A stretch of DNA of 64,000 nt from Ilyonectria destructans. Its lineage: Eukaryota > Ascomycota > Sordariomycetes > Hypocreales > Nectriaceae. The stretch covers positions 1,054,001-1,118,000 of the forward strand of contig JAHEWK010000018.1 of assembly GCA_020740775.1 (NCBI GenBank). The letters run 5' to 3'. Below the pieces are notes generated by a model. It saw only the letters and a program-made list of their open reading frames with translations, was not told the origin of the DNA and did no database searches. This document shows positions 43,594 to 56,700 of the stretch, piece by piece (within the stretch, counting starts at the first letter, position 1; each line of letters opens with the position of its first letter). The position numbers and the translations under genes are program-made.

Positions 43594-46053
43594 ATGGAGG
43601 CCGTTCCGGATACGGCGGTTGAGTCCCCGGCCTCGGGGCTTGGCACCGATACAGATGCTAAGCGACGCAGGATCCGTAAGGGCACCCGCAGCTGCTGGGA
43701 ATGCAAGCGGCGCAAGGTCCGCTGCTCGTATTCGACGCCGTCAGCCTCGGTGTGTATCGGATGTGACCGACGCGGCTCCAGCTGCGTTAGTCAGGCATAT
43801 CCCGAGGAGGCGGCCCCAGCTACTTCGGCGGGAGGCCGAGGCCGGCAGATGGGTGATCGGATTGTGCGCGTCGAGGCTCTGATTGAGCAGTTAGTCAGGC
43901 GAGCTGGTGACCAGAGCAATGTCTCGACGGCAAGGACGGGCTCCTCCGTTCTGAGTAGGGATGAGCCGAGTGAGTATGAAGACCCGAACACGGCTTTCTC
44001 TATCCCCGGGTCGATTGATGACGTGGAAGCAACCCGCGTCTTGCCCGTCCGTAAGCCTCCAACAGTAGGTCAATTCATTTACTCCGGTCCGGGACCGTCC
44101 ATTGACATGTAGTAGCCAGACTTTGGACTGGAAGACAGCCATCCAGTAGCGTCATACTCGTCGCCCGTACTGCCAACACCCCAGTCTATCACGCCTCTGA
44201 AACGGAGTGATCATTCTAGAGGACCTCTCTACGGGGACATCTCAGCCGCTCTGCACGCTGCCCTCCCGCCCCGCAAAGACATCGACTTGATGATCAAAGC
44301 GGGCCTCAACATCTCGTTCGACAAACTCATGATGCAGCCCCACGCTGTGTTGGCTCAGAAGCCCGGCGGCGGGAGGGCGGACCTCGAGAAGATGCCCGAA
44401 GCAACAGCCCACCCAGCTCTAATTGCCAAGTATCTGCTCGTTCTGGCCACTTGTTTTCAGTATGTAAATCCAGAACTCCACGCCGAAGAGATTCGCTGCC
44501 TGTCAGAGCCGCCGCACCAACTCATGCATCGACTGGCGGACACGGCGTATACCCTAGTCATCAACAATGACGACTTCTTGGGCTCCGTCGAGTTTCTCGA
44601 GTGTGTCATGCTCGAGGCCTTTTTTCAGGCCAACAGCGGCAACCTCCGACGCGCTTGGTTTGGCTGCAGACGCGGCATGGTGGTTGCGCAGATGATGGGC
44701 CTTCATCGGAGCGGCAGTCGGCAAACATTAAAGGTTGTCGGCCCAACTGAGCCTCTCTATCCCAATTACATATGGTTCCGAATCGTCTGGGCAGACCGCC
44801 AGCTCTGCTTGATGTTGGGTCTGCCACAGGGCTCTCTGGACGTCTCGATTGCATCTGAAGTCGCCCTGGCAGGTGATACCCTTTCAGATCAGTTTGAACG
44901 CAAGCAGTCCGTCATTGCCTCGCGCATCATTGAGCGCAACGAATCATCCGATCCTGCCGTCATGGAAGACTTCGCAGCCCTACAAGAGCTTGACGCCGAG
45001 CTCCAAAAGACGGCAAACGAAATGGGGAGCAAGTGGTGGCTGCCTCCCACTCTCGCCAACATACACGACCCCGAGGAGGCGTTTTGGGAGACGCTGCGCC
45101 TGCTCGAGCAGATGATCTACTTCAACTTGCTCAACATGCTACATCTCCCTTATATGCTACGATCGAGCGCGCCCGGTGAGAGCACCACCGGTTATAACCT
45201 CGAGTATAGCAAGTTATCAAGCGTCAATGCATCACGCGAGCTACTAACGCGCTTCATCATGTTCCGCTCCTTCAACCGCGTGGCTTTTTGCAGTCGAGCT
45301 ACCGACTTCCATGCACTTATAGCCGCCATGACTCTGGTTATCGCGCACCTCGACGGACATCGCAAACAGCGGCAGCAGGGAGCTGGCATGGCGGGAATCA
45401 ACTTGCTAGCGCACCAAAGAAACAGCGACCGGGCGATGATGGATCAGGTTCTCGAGAACATGGAGGGCGTCGCGAAGCTGAGCACCGATGTCCTGAGCGA
45501 GCGCAGTTCTAGCTTATTGAAGAGCCTACTGGCCCTCGAGGCCGACGCCGCCAACGGAAAGTTCGGCAACGCTGCGGCGGTCATGACAGAACTACACCCT
45601 GACTCGGCGACAGACGATGGGCATTCACTCCGGATCAGCATCCCCTACTTTGGCACTATCCAGATCAGCCGTGAGGGCGCCCTCTCCATGGAAGCACCTC
45701 GGTGCACTACACCACCTTCGCCTGTGCCACAGCGGCATCCCAACGCCAAAGCAGCCAGTTTATTACCAGCAACCAGCGCTTCTAACGCCAGCTACATGGC
45801 GGACCCGGCGCATCAGGCTACCCAGATACCTCCTGCAGCAGCTCAGAGACACCAGCCATTTGCGCCGCAATTCTCCAGCGCCATCAATGACGCCCTGCAG
45901 CGGCAGTATTCGTACCCGGGGTTGACTGCGGGAGTTGATGACTGGGCATTCCAGGGAGTAGACATGACATTCTTCGACAGCTTGATGAGGGGTTCAGAAG
46001 CGGAAAATATGACTGATGAGGGCGGTTTGGCGAGCTGGGAAGATGCCGCATAG
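43594..46053 (+). CDS. Zn(II)2Cys6 / fungal-specific transcription factor upstream of the ABC transporter
   Basis: Predicted 802-aa regulator, exons 43594-44064 and 44116-46053. The N-terminal zinc cluster is C-x2-C-x6-C...C-x2-C-x6-C (CWECKRRKVRC, then CIGCDRRGSSC), preceded by KRRRIRKGTRS. A short coiled-coil-like segment (RIVRVEALIEQLVRR) follows. The large exon 2 carries the Fungal_trans domain (MIKAGLNISF, AWFGCRRGMVVAQMMGLHR, WFRIVWADRQLCLMLGLPQG). The two halves lie in the same frame but are separated by tandem TAG TAG stops at 44110-44115. A 51-bp intron (GTAGGT...TAG, 44065-44115) removes them and keeps the frame, so this is one gene. The arrangement just upstream of a PDR transporter on the same strand suggests it regulates drug efflux. 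Confidence 0.86.
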
Positions 46054-46966
46054 GACCTGTGGATACGGGATGCCTTCGCGATTGTCTAATAACGGCAAAT
46101 CGACTGTCGATGGCATTATATGGTTTCGATGATGCGGTTAAATGGCGGCCTGCATATCCATAGATGATGGAACCGCACGAACTTCGACTTGGCGGTGGAT
46201 CATCTGTTCACATGAACATCTCTCCTCCGATTTTCAGACAACTATGTCAGAAGACACACAGACTCAACTCTATATTAATATTCACATGCTCAAATCTTTA
46301 CTAGAAGACTCAAATAAGATGCACCGTACCAGATTGAAAGCATAAGAACCCTCACCCTCAATACCCAATCTAGCAATAACCGACGAGCGGGCCACATCGG
46401 AAGACCGGGCTTCGGGCTTACCAGCGGCGTGCGGCGGAGGCAGGCCCGACGCAAACGGCGGAAAGATTATTAGAGGAATTTGACTCCCTAGCGGCAATCA
46501 AGTGATGGCCGCCACCTATTCAATCGGCGGCGTCGCCATTCACCCTTTGGGCCTGTATACCAGTAATAACCAGCATGTCGGCAAACCAGAAATCGCAAAA
46601 TAATTCTCGGGACCATTCACGAATTAATTGTTGTTGTGCGGTACTTGTTTGCAATACAGGGCTTCGGCTTACGGGGCAATGTATCGCTGTCATCAACCGT
46701 AAGATGAGTCTTTGCAACTAGCCAACGCCTCATCTAGATCTTCCGCCGAAAACTCGGGCGAATGATGCGCGGCTCAGGAGGCGCACCGCCAAGACGGTAT
46801 ATAATGCTGAAGCCAGTAGCTTCCGGATTAAATATTTCTAATTCAGGCTACCTTCTAATCTTTCCTTAAAGTATCGTTTCTTGCCACTCTTCTTTCATCC
46901 CCCGGGTCACATCATCGACTCCTGCCCTTGTCGCATCACGACGTCACCACCTCTTGAGCCACCAGC
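46054..46966 (+). promoter_or_regulatory. Promoter region of the PDR transporter
   Basis: 913 bp without a gene. A TATA-like TATATAA lies at 46798-46804, followed by a pyrimidine-rich leader before the ATG at 46967. Several CGG/CCG words occur around 46420-46460 and 46740-46760, but no clear paired Zn2Cys6 site was assigned. Confidence 0.4.
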
Positions 46967-49900
46967 ATGGACATAGCGAACGACCAGGACGGCGTCGAGC
47001 TGAAACAGCGAAATTCCACAGTCCATGATCTTGCATATCAAGACACGCACTACTCGACCGTCAATGTCGACGGCCCTACAGCTATTTTCGGAAGCACCGA
47101 TCCGAGTTCTCCTCTTAACCCGCGTGGCGACAACTTCAATGCGCGCACTTGGGCCAAGACTCTTGCCAAAGTCACAACCGAGAGCGGCCAGGGCTTTCGT
47201 CAGGTCGGTCTATGTTTCCAAAACTTGAATGTCTTCGGGTACGGCACACCGACCGACTTCCAGAAGGATGTCGGTAACATCTGGCTTGCTCTGCCAGACA
47301 TGGCACGTCGCTTTTTCTCTCGAACGGCCAGCCAGACGCGAATCGACATTTTGCGCCATTTCGATGGGCTCATCCACCCTGGCGAGATGTGTGTTGTCTT
47401 GGGTCCACCTGGCTCCGGTTGTTCGACGTTCCTCAAGACCATCTCCGGGGAGACCAACGGCATATACATCAACGAGGATGCCTACTTTAACTACCAGGGC
47501 ATCTCAGCCGACGAGATGCACACTGCACATCGGGGTGACACCATCTACACTGCCGAGGTCGACGTTCACTTCCCTCAGTTGTCAGTTGGCGAGACATTGA
47601 CCTTTGCAGCGCGCGCAAGCTGCCAGAGGGAACTACCGTCGGGCATCAGTCGCAACCAGTACGTTACTTCACTCTCTCCCATTCCTCGTCACCGCTAACA
47701 GGTCCTCGCATAGGTACTGCGAGCACCTACGAGACGTCGTCATGGCCATGTATGGTATCGGTCATACCATCAACACCAAGGTGGGAAACGAGTTCACAAG
47801 GGGAGTTTCGGGAGGCGAACGCAAGCGCGTAACCATTGCGGAGGCAACGCTCGCAAACGCACCATTTCAGTGTTGGGACAAGTAAGTAGAGAATCCCCTG
47901 CATGCCATTTTCTTGGTCGCCAACTTCTCCCAACTTCTCTTTGCACTTAAGTAGTACAGACTAACCGCAAGTTCCAGTTCAACCCGTGGTCTCGACTCCG
48001 CCAACGCAATCGAGTTCTGCAAGACTCTACGGCTGCAGTCTCAGATCTTCGGCCAAACTTGCGCCGTATCCATCTACCAGGCGCCCCAGAGCGCCTATGA
48101 CATGTTCGACAAGGCCTTGGTTATCTACGAAGGGCAACAGATCTACTTTGGCCCTGCGTCCAAGGCCAAGGAGTACTTCACCAACCTGGGATTTGACTGT
48201 CCGCCGCGTCAGACAACGCCCGACTTCCTCACTTCCATGACCTCACCGGTAGAGCGCTTTCCCCGCCCCGGCTCCAACCCCCCGCGTACTCCCGACGAGT
48301 TTGCAACCATTTGGAAAAGCAGCCCTGAATACAAGGCATTGCAGGCTGAAATCGACGAGTACAAGACACAACATCCGATTGGTGGCCCCGATGTCGTGGC
48401 CTTCCGACAGCTCAAGAAGTCGCGTCAAGCGAAGGGACAGCGCCTCAACTCGCCATACACACTTACGTATTCCCAGCAGGTTCAGCTTTGTCTTTGGCGC
48501 GGGATCAGACAACTCATTGCAGATCCTTGGCTGTCCGTCTCTATGGTGATTGCGAATGCGTGCTTCGCCCTCATCGTATCGTCCTTGTTCTACAACATGA
48601 ATATGACTACGAGCTCCTTTTTCAGCCGCGGTTGCATTCTCTTCGTGGCAATTCTCTTCAATGCTTTTGCTTCGGCTCTCGAAATTACGACGCTCTATGA
48701 TCAGCGGCCCATCGTGGAGAAACAATCCCGATACGCCTTTTATCACCCGTCAGCCGAGGCATTTGCATCCGTCCTAGTTGATCTACCATACAAGATCTTC
48801 AACACCATTGTCTTCAACTTGGCCTTTTACTTTATGACCAACTTGAACCGCGAGCCGGGCGCCTTCTTCTTCTATCTCCTTGTGGTATTTCTTATCACGA
48901 TGGCCATGTCTGGCGTTTTCAGATCTATGTAAGTTGTCGAGATCATGCAAGACAGGGACAGCAAATACTAACAGGTCCTTAGTGCCTCACTATCACGGAC
49001 CTTATATCAGGCCATGATCCCGTCTACGATCCTAATTCTTGCCTTGCTCATCTTTACTGGATTTGTCATTCCGGTTGACTACATGCTTGGATGGTGCCGT
49101 TGGATAAATCATCTGAACCCGGTGGCCTATGGCTTCGAGTCGCTTATGGTCAACGAATTCCACAACCGCAACTTTGAATGCTCTGCCTATGTCCCCGACT
49201 ACGCCGACTCCAGCGCAGACAATGTGGCTTGCAACGCTGTCGGAGCCCTTCCCGGACAGCCCTATGTAAATGGGGATGACTTCATCAATACGGCATACAG
49301 TTACTACCACGGTCACGAATGGCGCAACGTCGGTATTATAATTGCGATGGCAATTTTCAATCACTTTGTGTATTTCATTGCCACCGAGTACATCACGGCG
49401 AAAAAGTCCAAGGGTGAAGTTCTCGTTTTCCGCCGCGGTTTCGTTCCGCACCCTTCCACCAACCGAGGCGATGATGTCGAGAAGCTGCTCTCCGGTCCCG
49501 TGCCGGTTGTGCAGAGACCTGATGGGTACACGTCTAATAGCGAGGGAGCCATCCAGGGCTCTACAAGTGTGTTCCACTGGAACAAGGTGTGCTATGATAT
49601 CAAGATCAAGAGCCACACTCGGCGCATCCTAGACAATATCGATGGCTGGGTCAAGCCTGGCACCCTCACGGCGTTAATGGGCGTTTCTGGCGCGGGCAAG
49701 ACGAGCCTGCTCGATTGCTTGGCTGACCGTGTGGGCATGGGCGTAATTACGGGTGAGATGTTAGTCGACGGAAAAATTCGTCATCAGAGCTTTCAGCGGA
49801 ATACTGGCTATGTTCAGCAACAAGATCTTCATCTTGAGACCAGTACCGTCCGAGAGGTAAATCCCCTCCACCACCTATTTCATTTTCGGTTCGGCGTAAC

Positions 49901-51686
49901 GTGCACTTTTCTGCACCGTCCCCCCTCGAACAACATTTGCTTACTTCCTATAACAGGCTTTAGAGTTCTCGGCTCTTCTCCGTCAGCCGGCCGGTACGCC
50001 GAGAGCTGAAAAGTTGGCCTATGTAGACGAGGTCGTCAAGTTGTTAGACCTGGAAGAGTACGCTGATGCCGTTATCGGTGTGCTCGGTGAAGGACTCAAC
50101 ATTGAACAACGCAAACGTTTGACAATCGGCGTCGAACTAGCAGCCAAGCCACCGCTCCTGCTCTTTGTCGACGAGCCCACATCAGGTCTTGACTCTCAAA
50201 CCAGTTGGGCCATCTTAGACTTGTTGGAGAAACTCTCCAAGGCCGGTCAATCTATTCTCTGCACCATCCATCAACCCTCTGCAATCCTGTTCGAACGATT
50301 TGATCGCCTACTATTTCTCTCTAAGGAAGGCCATTCGGTGTATTTTGGTTAGTCTCCTTTTTCCCCTTCCCATCCTCTCCTTATACAGTATATCACTCTC
50401 CAGTGGCGCTAATCATACATTCTACAGGTGATATTGGAAAGAACTCCAAGACCATTACGAACTACTTCGAGCGCAATGGCGCGCCGGCTTGTCCGCCTGG
50501 TGCCAACCCTGCCGAGTGGATGTTCGAGGCCATTGGAGATGCTCCCGGCAGCGTGTCCGAAGTCGACTGGGACAAAGTGTGGTATTCCAGTCCAGAGTAC
50601 CAATCCATTCAGAACGAGTTGGCTCGTCTCAAGGCACTAGGTACAGGTCAGTCCCTCTCGGACGAAACAGATCACACCACCTCGTACCGTGAATTCGCTA
50701 CACCACTCTGGGAGCAATTTCTTGTCGTTACAAAGAGAGTATTTCAGCAGCACTGGCGAACACCCTCGTACATTTACTCGAAATTCATCCTCTGTATTTC
50801 TATCAGTTTGTTCATCGGTCTAGTCTTCCTCAACGCACCTCTTACCGTCCAGGGTCTTCAAAACCAGATGTTTGCCATCTTCGAATTTTGCACCATCTTT
50901 GGGCAGCTAGCGCAGCAGCAAATGCCTCATTTCGTTACACAACGTTCCTTATATGAGGTCCGTGAACGGCCTTCCAAGACATACTCTTGGAAAATCTTCA
51001 TGCTCAGTCAAATTCTCGCCGAGATCCCCTGGAGCACCTTCGCCTCAGTTTTCATGTGGGCGTTGATCTACTACCCTGTTGGTTTCTATAAAAACGCAAA
51101 TGCCGATCCCTCTGGAGACGGAACGGAGAGGGGGTTCTTAATGTGGCTTCTTTTCTGGCAATTTCTTCTCTTCACTTGCACCTTTGCACACGCCTGTATT
51201 TCCTTTGCCGATTCAGCCGAGGCAGGGAGCAGTTTCTCTAACTTGCTCTTCATGTTGACATTCTTCTTCTGCGGTGTGTTGGCTTCGCCGAATTCTATGC
51301 CTGGCTTTTGGATCTTCTTGTATCGGGTCTCGCCATTGTCATACTGGATCTCAGCGGTCCTCTCCACCGGCCTAGCTAACGTCGAGGTGACATGTGCAAG
51401 CAACGAATACACCACCGTCAGTCCACCGGTAGGCCAGCGATGCGGCGACTACATGGCTGACTATATCTCGAGGGTGGGTGGCTATCTGCTAAACCCAGAG
51501 GCAACAGGCGAGTGCAGTTACTGCAGGATGAAAGATACAAACGTGTTCTTGTCGGGCATCAGCTCCGAATACAGCACCAGATGGCGCAATTTCGGCTTCA
51601 TGTGGGTATACATTGTCTTCAACATCGTCGCAGCGTTAGCTCTATACTATCTGGTGCGCATGCCGAAGGGCAAGAAGAAGCTGTGA
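46967..51686 (+). CDS. PDR-type (ABCG full-size) multidrug ABC transporter
   Basis: Predicted plasma-membrane efflux pump, 1444 aa, in six exons: 46967-47658, 47714-47881, 47978-48928, 48983-49856, 49957-50347, 50428-51686. All junctions keep frame. Layout is NBD1-TMD1-NBD2-TMD2. NBD1 has the fungal PDR-type degenerate Walker [10 protein letters not shown], signature VSGGERKR and a Walker B region CWDNSTRGLD that lies across intron 2. NBD2 has Walker [10 protein letters not shown], signature [12 protein letters not shown] and Walker [14 protein letters not shown]. The PDR signature [14 protein letters not shown] loop ([17 protein letters not shown]) and the CX2C-like extracellular Cys motif near the end are seen. 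Length is typical of Pdr5/CDR-like proteins. Substrate range cannot be read from sequence. Confidence 0.95.
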
Positions 51687-53756
51687 GTGGAACGTCGAGA
51701 ATTGGAGGGCGGGATGAGTGGAGAGGGAGGGGTGATGGAGATTTGACTTTTCGAATCATAATATCCTACTTGACGCACCCTTGTATTTTTAGTTTCCTTC
51801 GCAGTGATCTGCATTTTAGATACAGATGCCGGTTATAGATTGAGCGATCTCTACTCATATTAATTCTAAACTTACATATAACATAGTACTATTGTAGCAT
51901 TCTATGGAACAAGTAACCTTGAGCTCCATCTATAGGTCTTGGCAATTATACCCGTCGCTAGCTGTGGTCCCTGCATATGAAAGCTACTATTTTTATCAAG
52001 ATGTAGACTGACCTGCTTGTTCACGATAATTTAGTTATCACCAGTCGATATTCCAGGCTTAGGTTTTTGTTTGCACGAGATGTTTATGGGATATATCATA
52101 CTGGCGTACTAACATATGTTGATACCCTATCAAGGGAGGCTATTGAGAAAAGTTTGAGGGCATCACAGCTGGATCCAGCGTCGGAAAATGTTGACGGCAC
52201 GGTGGGGAAACAAAATGTTCTCCACCGTGCGATATTACGTTGCCATTGAGAATTAAACCACACAGGGTCATTTCAAACCTCTACACAGCTTTTCAGTCAA
52301 TATTATTTACGTAGTAGAGCATAAGAGTGTGTTAAAGCTAGAGATCGAACGACAAAGTAGTGGCATCTAGGGTAGGGAGTGTGAAGGATCAAAGGGAAGG
52401 CAGGTTCTCGTGCTACAGTTATTAAGGCACCACTCTTCTCAACCAATTCAATCAACTCGGGGCAATTATGTAATTTTACCCAGAGTGACATCATACCGCG
52501 AATCAGTTTGTGATATCCCTTGTTATCCACTATTGGTGCTTGCCGCAATTGGTGAAGCTGCTTAAGTGTGTATTGGCGGATTCCGTACATGCCAGCTAGT
52601 GGTGTCCTCACCACAAACAAACCAGGATCAAGCGGTTGAACCAGCCTTCCGTATGGAGTAATAATTTGTAAATGGGAGACTTGGGAACAAGGAGACTGTG
52701 TGGTTGGTGGACTTAATGAGAGGGGTAAAATACCATACCGCTTAGAGAATGACTACCCTCTCTAACGAGGTGTTGTAGGCAAAAAACCACGCACCCAGAA
52801 GCGTATCATTAGCCCTGCATCCCACATTTGGCTTCGGATCATGCCGGATATAATGGGATGAAGTGGGACCAACGACTTGATTATTTATCAGATGATCAGA
52901 TAACTTTATTTTACAGTTTGTCACCAGACTAGCAACAATTAGCGGCGGATAGAGGCCCAGGAACAGGTTCGCTTGCTGCCAAGTACCCACCAAAACCCTT
53001 GTCGCTTGTGCCTCGTGGTTGTGAACCAGGGGACAGGATGCGCTAGGGCCTGTCTTTAATCTCTGCGTCTTCCCGATGTCGGCTTCGAGCCAACAGCCGG
53101 TGGTATTCTATGGGAAGGTCTAAAGGTTGAACATCTGGGGATCGGATGTTCCTCACATTCTTATATTCTTATGCGGCAACCCCCGAGCATTACCTATGAA
53201 ATAGACCTGAAAGAGTATAAATACCTTCCTCAAACTGGATGGTATACCGGCCCTTCTCGGACTCATTGCTTCTCAGTGTTGTATTCCGCCAATGGCATTT
53301 CCCACTTTTCTCACTTATCGCGTCTTGGCAGACCTGATCAGATAAGGTAAGTACAATAGTTCCTTGCATGAATCGCATCGCATCATCCTGGTAATACGAG
53401 GAATCTCCCCTGTCGTTCATCCGAATCTTCCTTGGCGGGCCTAAGGTTGTTCACCAACCATTAGCTCCTTCGTATCAGCTGTTCACCGCACTTGAACTAC
53501 AACGGCGGCACTTAGTTCAGGTTGAGGGCTTTTTTGCTGTGCAAATGGCGTGCAGATGTGACTGGGGCCTGAGGGAGGTTCACTAAGCAGAGTCGGCGGT
53601 TAAGTCGTTATATATGGCTTCTTGCAGCTCCAGTGATTGGAATCCAGTGCATGCCGCCTCACTCGCTCTTTATCCGCCTGCATCGCTCAATTTAAGTCGT
53701 TTAGGCGAGACTTTATCTCTCTCTTATTCCGTCTTTTATGACGCAACACCGGCGCC
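51687..53756. other. 2.1-kb interval before the subtilase gene
   Basis: No convincing gene. A TATA-like TTATATATGG at 53608-53617 lies about 140 bp upstream of the subtilase ATG and probably belongs to it. Short frames on both strands have no family signature. Confidence 0.45.
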
Positions 53757-56700
53757 ATGCTTAACTGGATCCCGAGTCTCCAGACCATCGCCATTGGTCT
53801 GGCACTGATCCCAGGAAACTCCGCCTGGGATCATGATTCCGTTGCTGCCTCTCGAAAGGAGGCCAGTCCCCTGACATCTGGAATAATTCCAGGGCGTTAC
53901 ATCGTGGAACTCAATGGCGATAGCGCGTTGGGTCAACGTGACGTCCGTCGTCGTGCCGAGACTGTTGTCGGTGACTTGGAATCGGCTGGCTATGAGGTCA
54001 ACATCAAAGAGGACTACTCGTCCATATCTGGCCGATTCCAGGGTGTCTCTATCGAGATATCAAACGATCAAGAGGGAACCCTGGATGAACTCAAGGACCT
54101 CTCCGGCGTCGCAGATGCCTGGCCGGTCGAGATCATCACGCTGGATGTCGACTTTGACACCAGCGATCCCAGCCCCAAGTGGAACCCCCATGTGGCAACC
54201 CGGGTCGATGAGCTGCACAAGAGGGGATTGAAGGGCCAAGGTCAGCGCGTTTGCGTCGTTGACAGTGGTGCAGATTCGTCTCACCCGGCCCTGTCCGGCC
54301 GCATTGCTGGCGGTAAGAACATGTTCGACGACAGCACCAACTTGGAAGACTGCAACGGCCACGGCACTTTTGTCTCGTCGATGATTGTCGGAAAGAACAA
54401 GGACTTTTCTGGAGTTGCTCCAGAGGCCGAAGTCTTCATGTACAAGGTCTTCGGCTGTGAATCCAGCACTTCGAACGACATTATCCTCAAAGCTCTCCTA
54501 GCAGCAGACGCCGACGACTGCGATATTGTGTCCCTCTCCCTTGGTGGAGATAACGGATACCATGGTTCTCTCATGTCTCGGGTCGCAAGCCAGGTCGCCG
54601 AAGATCGACTGGCCATCATCGCGGCCGGAAACGCTGGCGAGATGGGACCCTTCTATGCCAGTTCCCCAGCTTCTGGTCGAGGTGTCGTCGCTGTTGCATC
54701 AGTAAACTCCAAGCAGATCCTTCGTTGGCCGGCTATGATTCTCTCCTCTAGTGGAGAGAGCTTCAACATGAGCTATGTCACTCCAGATGGGTCGAAACTC
54801 AATGAGTCAATCAGTGTACCCCTTACTTTTGACACAGGCGACTCCTGCAACGCAAACGAGAATGGAAAGGAGAGCGAGGCCGTTGTCATTAAGCGGGGTA
54901 TCTGCTTTGGCAATGGACAATTCAACACCATGTCCTCCACCGGCTTTGGATACATCCTCGTTTTCGACTCCTACAACCAAGGCGTCTCCTACATGTCAGA
55001 AGCCAGCAACACAAGTCCCTCCGTGCACTTGTTCGCAGTTACTCAGGCCGCCGTGGGTGATTGGGTCAAGGAACAGACTTCTGGCAGCCATACTTTGACC
55101 TTTGTCATTGAGGCCGACGCTGATACGGCTGCAGAAATGTCAGACTTCCCGGCCAGTGGGCAGATGTCATCCTTCTCTTCTTGGGGACCAACGTTTGAGA
55201 ACGACTTTATCCCGACCATTGCAGCTCCTGGTGGTGCTGTTTATGGTGCATTTCCCGACAACACCTTTGCCATCGCGTCGGGTACATCTTTCGCAACCCC
55301 GTATATGGCGGGCATCGCGGCCCTTTTCTTTGCCCACGTCAAGAAGGATGCCGCAGAATTTGCTCGACGAATTTCATCCACTGCCGCGCTGCTTCCCTCT
55401 TATTCCGCATCTGAAGCGAGTATTATCAGCGACATTGCTCCTCTGGCCCAGCAAGGTGCCGGTCTGGTAGATGCTGTCAAGGTCTTTGACTACGAGACTG
55501 TTTTGTTGTCCGAGTCGCACATCTCGCTCAACGATACGGACAACCGCGTGAGCACACACACGATTCAATTGAAGAACACCGGCTCATCCCAGGTCACATT
55601 CCAAATTTCTCATGTGGCCGCTTCCTCCGTTCAGGGTCGGGATGAATACTGGTATCCCTACTTGTACTACCCACCACTCCTTGACGCGGCGGGTTCTATT
55701 GATGCCCCAGAAAGCATTAGCATTGCTGCCGGTGCGACTCAGGAAGTCCAAGTGACCATCAACTCCCCTGCGGATCTGGCTCCCAACAGTGGAGTGGTAT
55801 GGAGTGGAAAGATTGTGTTTGAGGGCAGCAACGGCGAGTTTCTTACAGTCCCATACATGGGCGTCGAGGCGTCAACCTACAACTGGACACCACTCGAGGG
55901 TTCCCCTCTTGTCTTCCGTTATGACTCCGACTCTGGCTATCTCTATCCTGTCGATTGGCAAGGTAAAGCCTACAAACCTGCGGAACTGGACTCACCGGAA
56001 ATCTACTTCGCGCTTAGATACGGTACCTACGAGTTCTCCATTGACTTGGTCGGCGCCGACTGGACGAAGGAAGACTTTTCCTATCCCCTTTCCGCTGGAT
56101 CCGGATCAAAGCAATGGCGTGGCTCTGTGCGAAGCCAGCCTGACGCGTTTGGCTCTTACTCCAATTTCCCATTGCAGCACCCATTGCGCTTCAACAATGT
56201 GGGCTTCAATAGGTTCCAATGCTTTGCGAATGGCACGGACATTCCAACCGGCAGATACAGAGTCTTGAGTAGGGCGCTTCGCATGTTTGGAAACCCAACA
56301 GAGCCCAGTGATTGGCAGCTCTTCTTGTCAGACGCTTTCACTATCCAGCTTGGCGACGACGCTATCACTAGCTCGAGTAGCACTGTCAGTTCCACTACTG
56401 AGATGTCGACACCTACAATTGCCAGTGTCTCCACGACAACAAACAATCCTACAACGACAGACGCCCCAACAACCACAACTGAAACTGCTCTGGCAACGTC
56501 CACAGCTGTGCCAGGAGTCACCACTACCCTACGTGCCAAGTCCAGTCCAACGGGTATTGCCAATGCCTTTGCCGACATTTCTATCCAACGACAAGGCACT
56601 ACTTCCAATGACATGTACGACCCAAGCGAGTGGATGCAGCTTCATGTTCAGATGAAGATCCCAACCCGGCTGGTAGCGGGATCTGTCGCAAGCTTTGCAC

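Noticed and set aside
52303..52620. 105-codon minus-strand frame before the subtilase gene
   Set aside because: No recognisable family and no supporting context.
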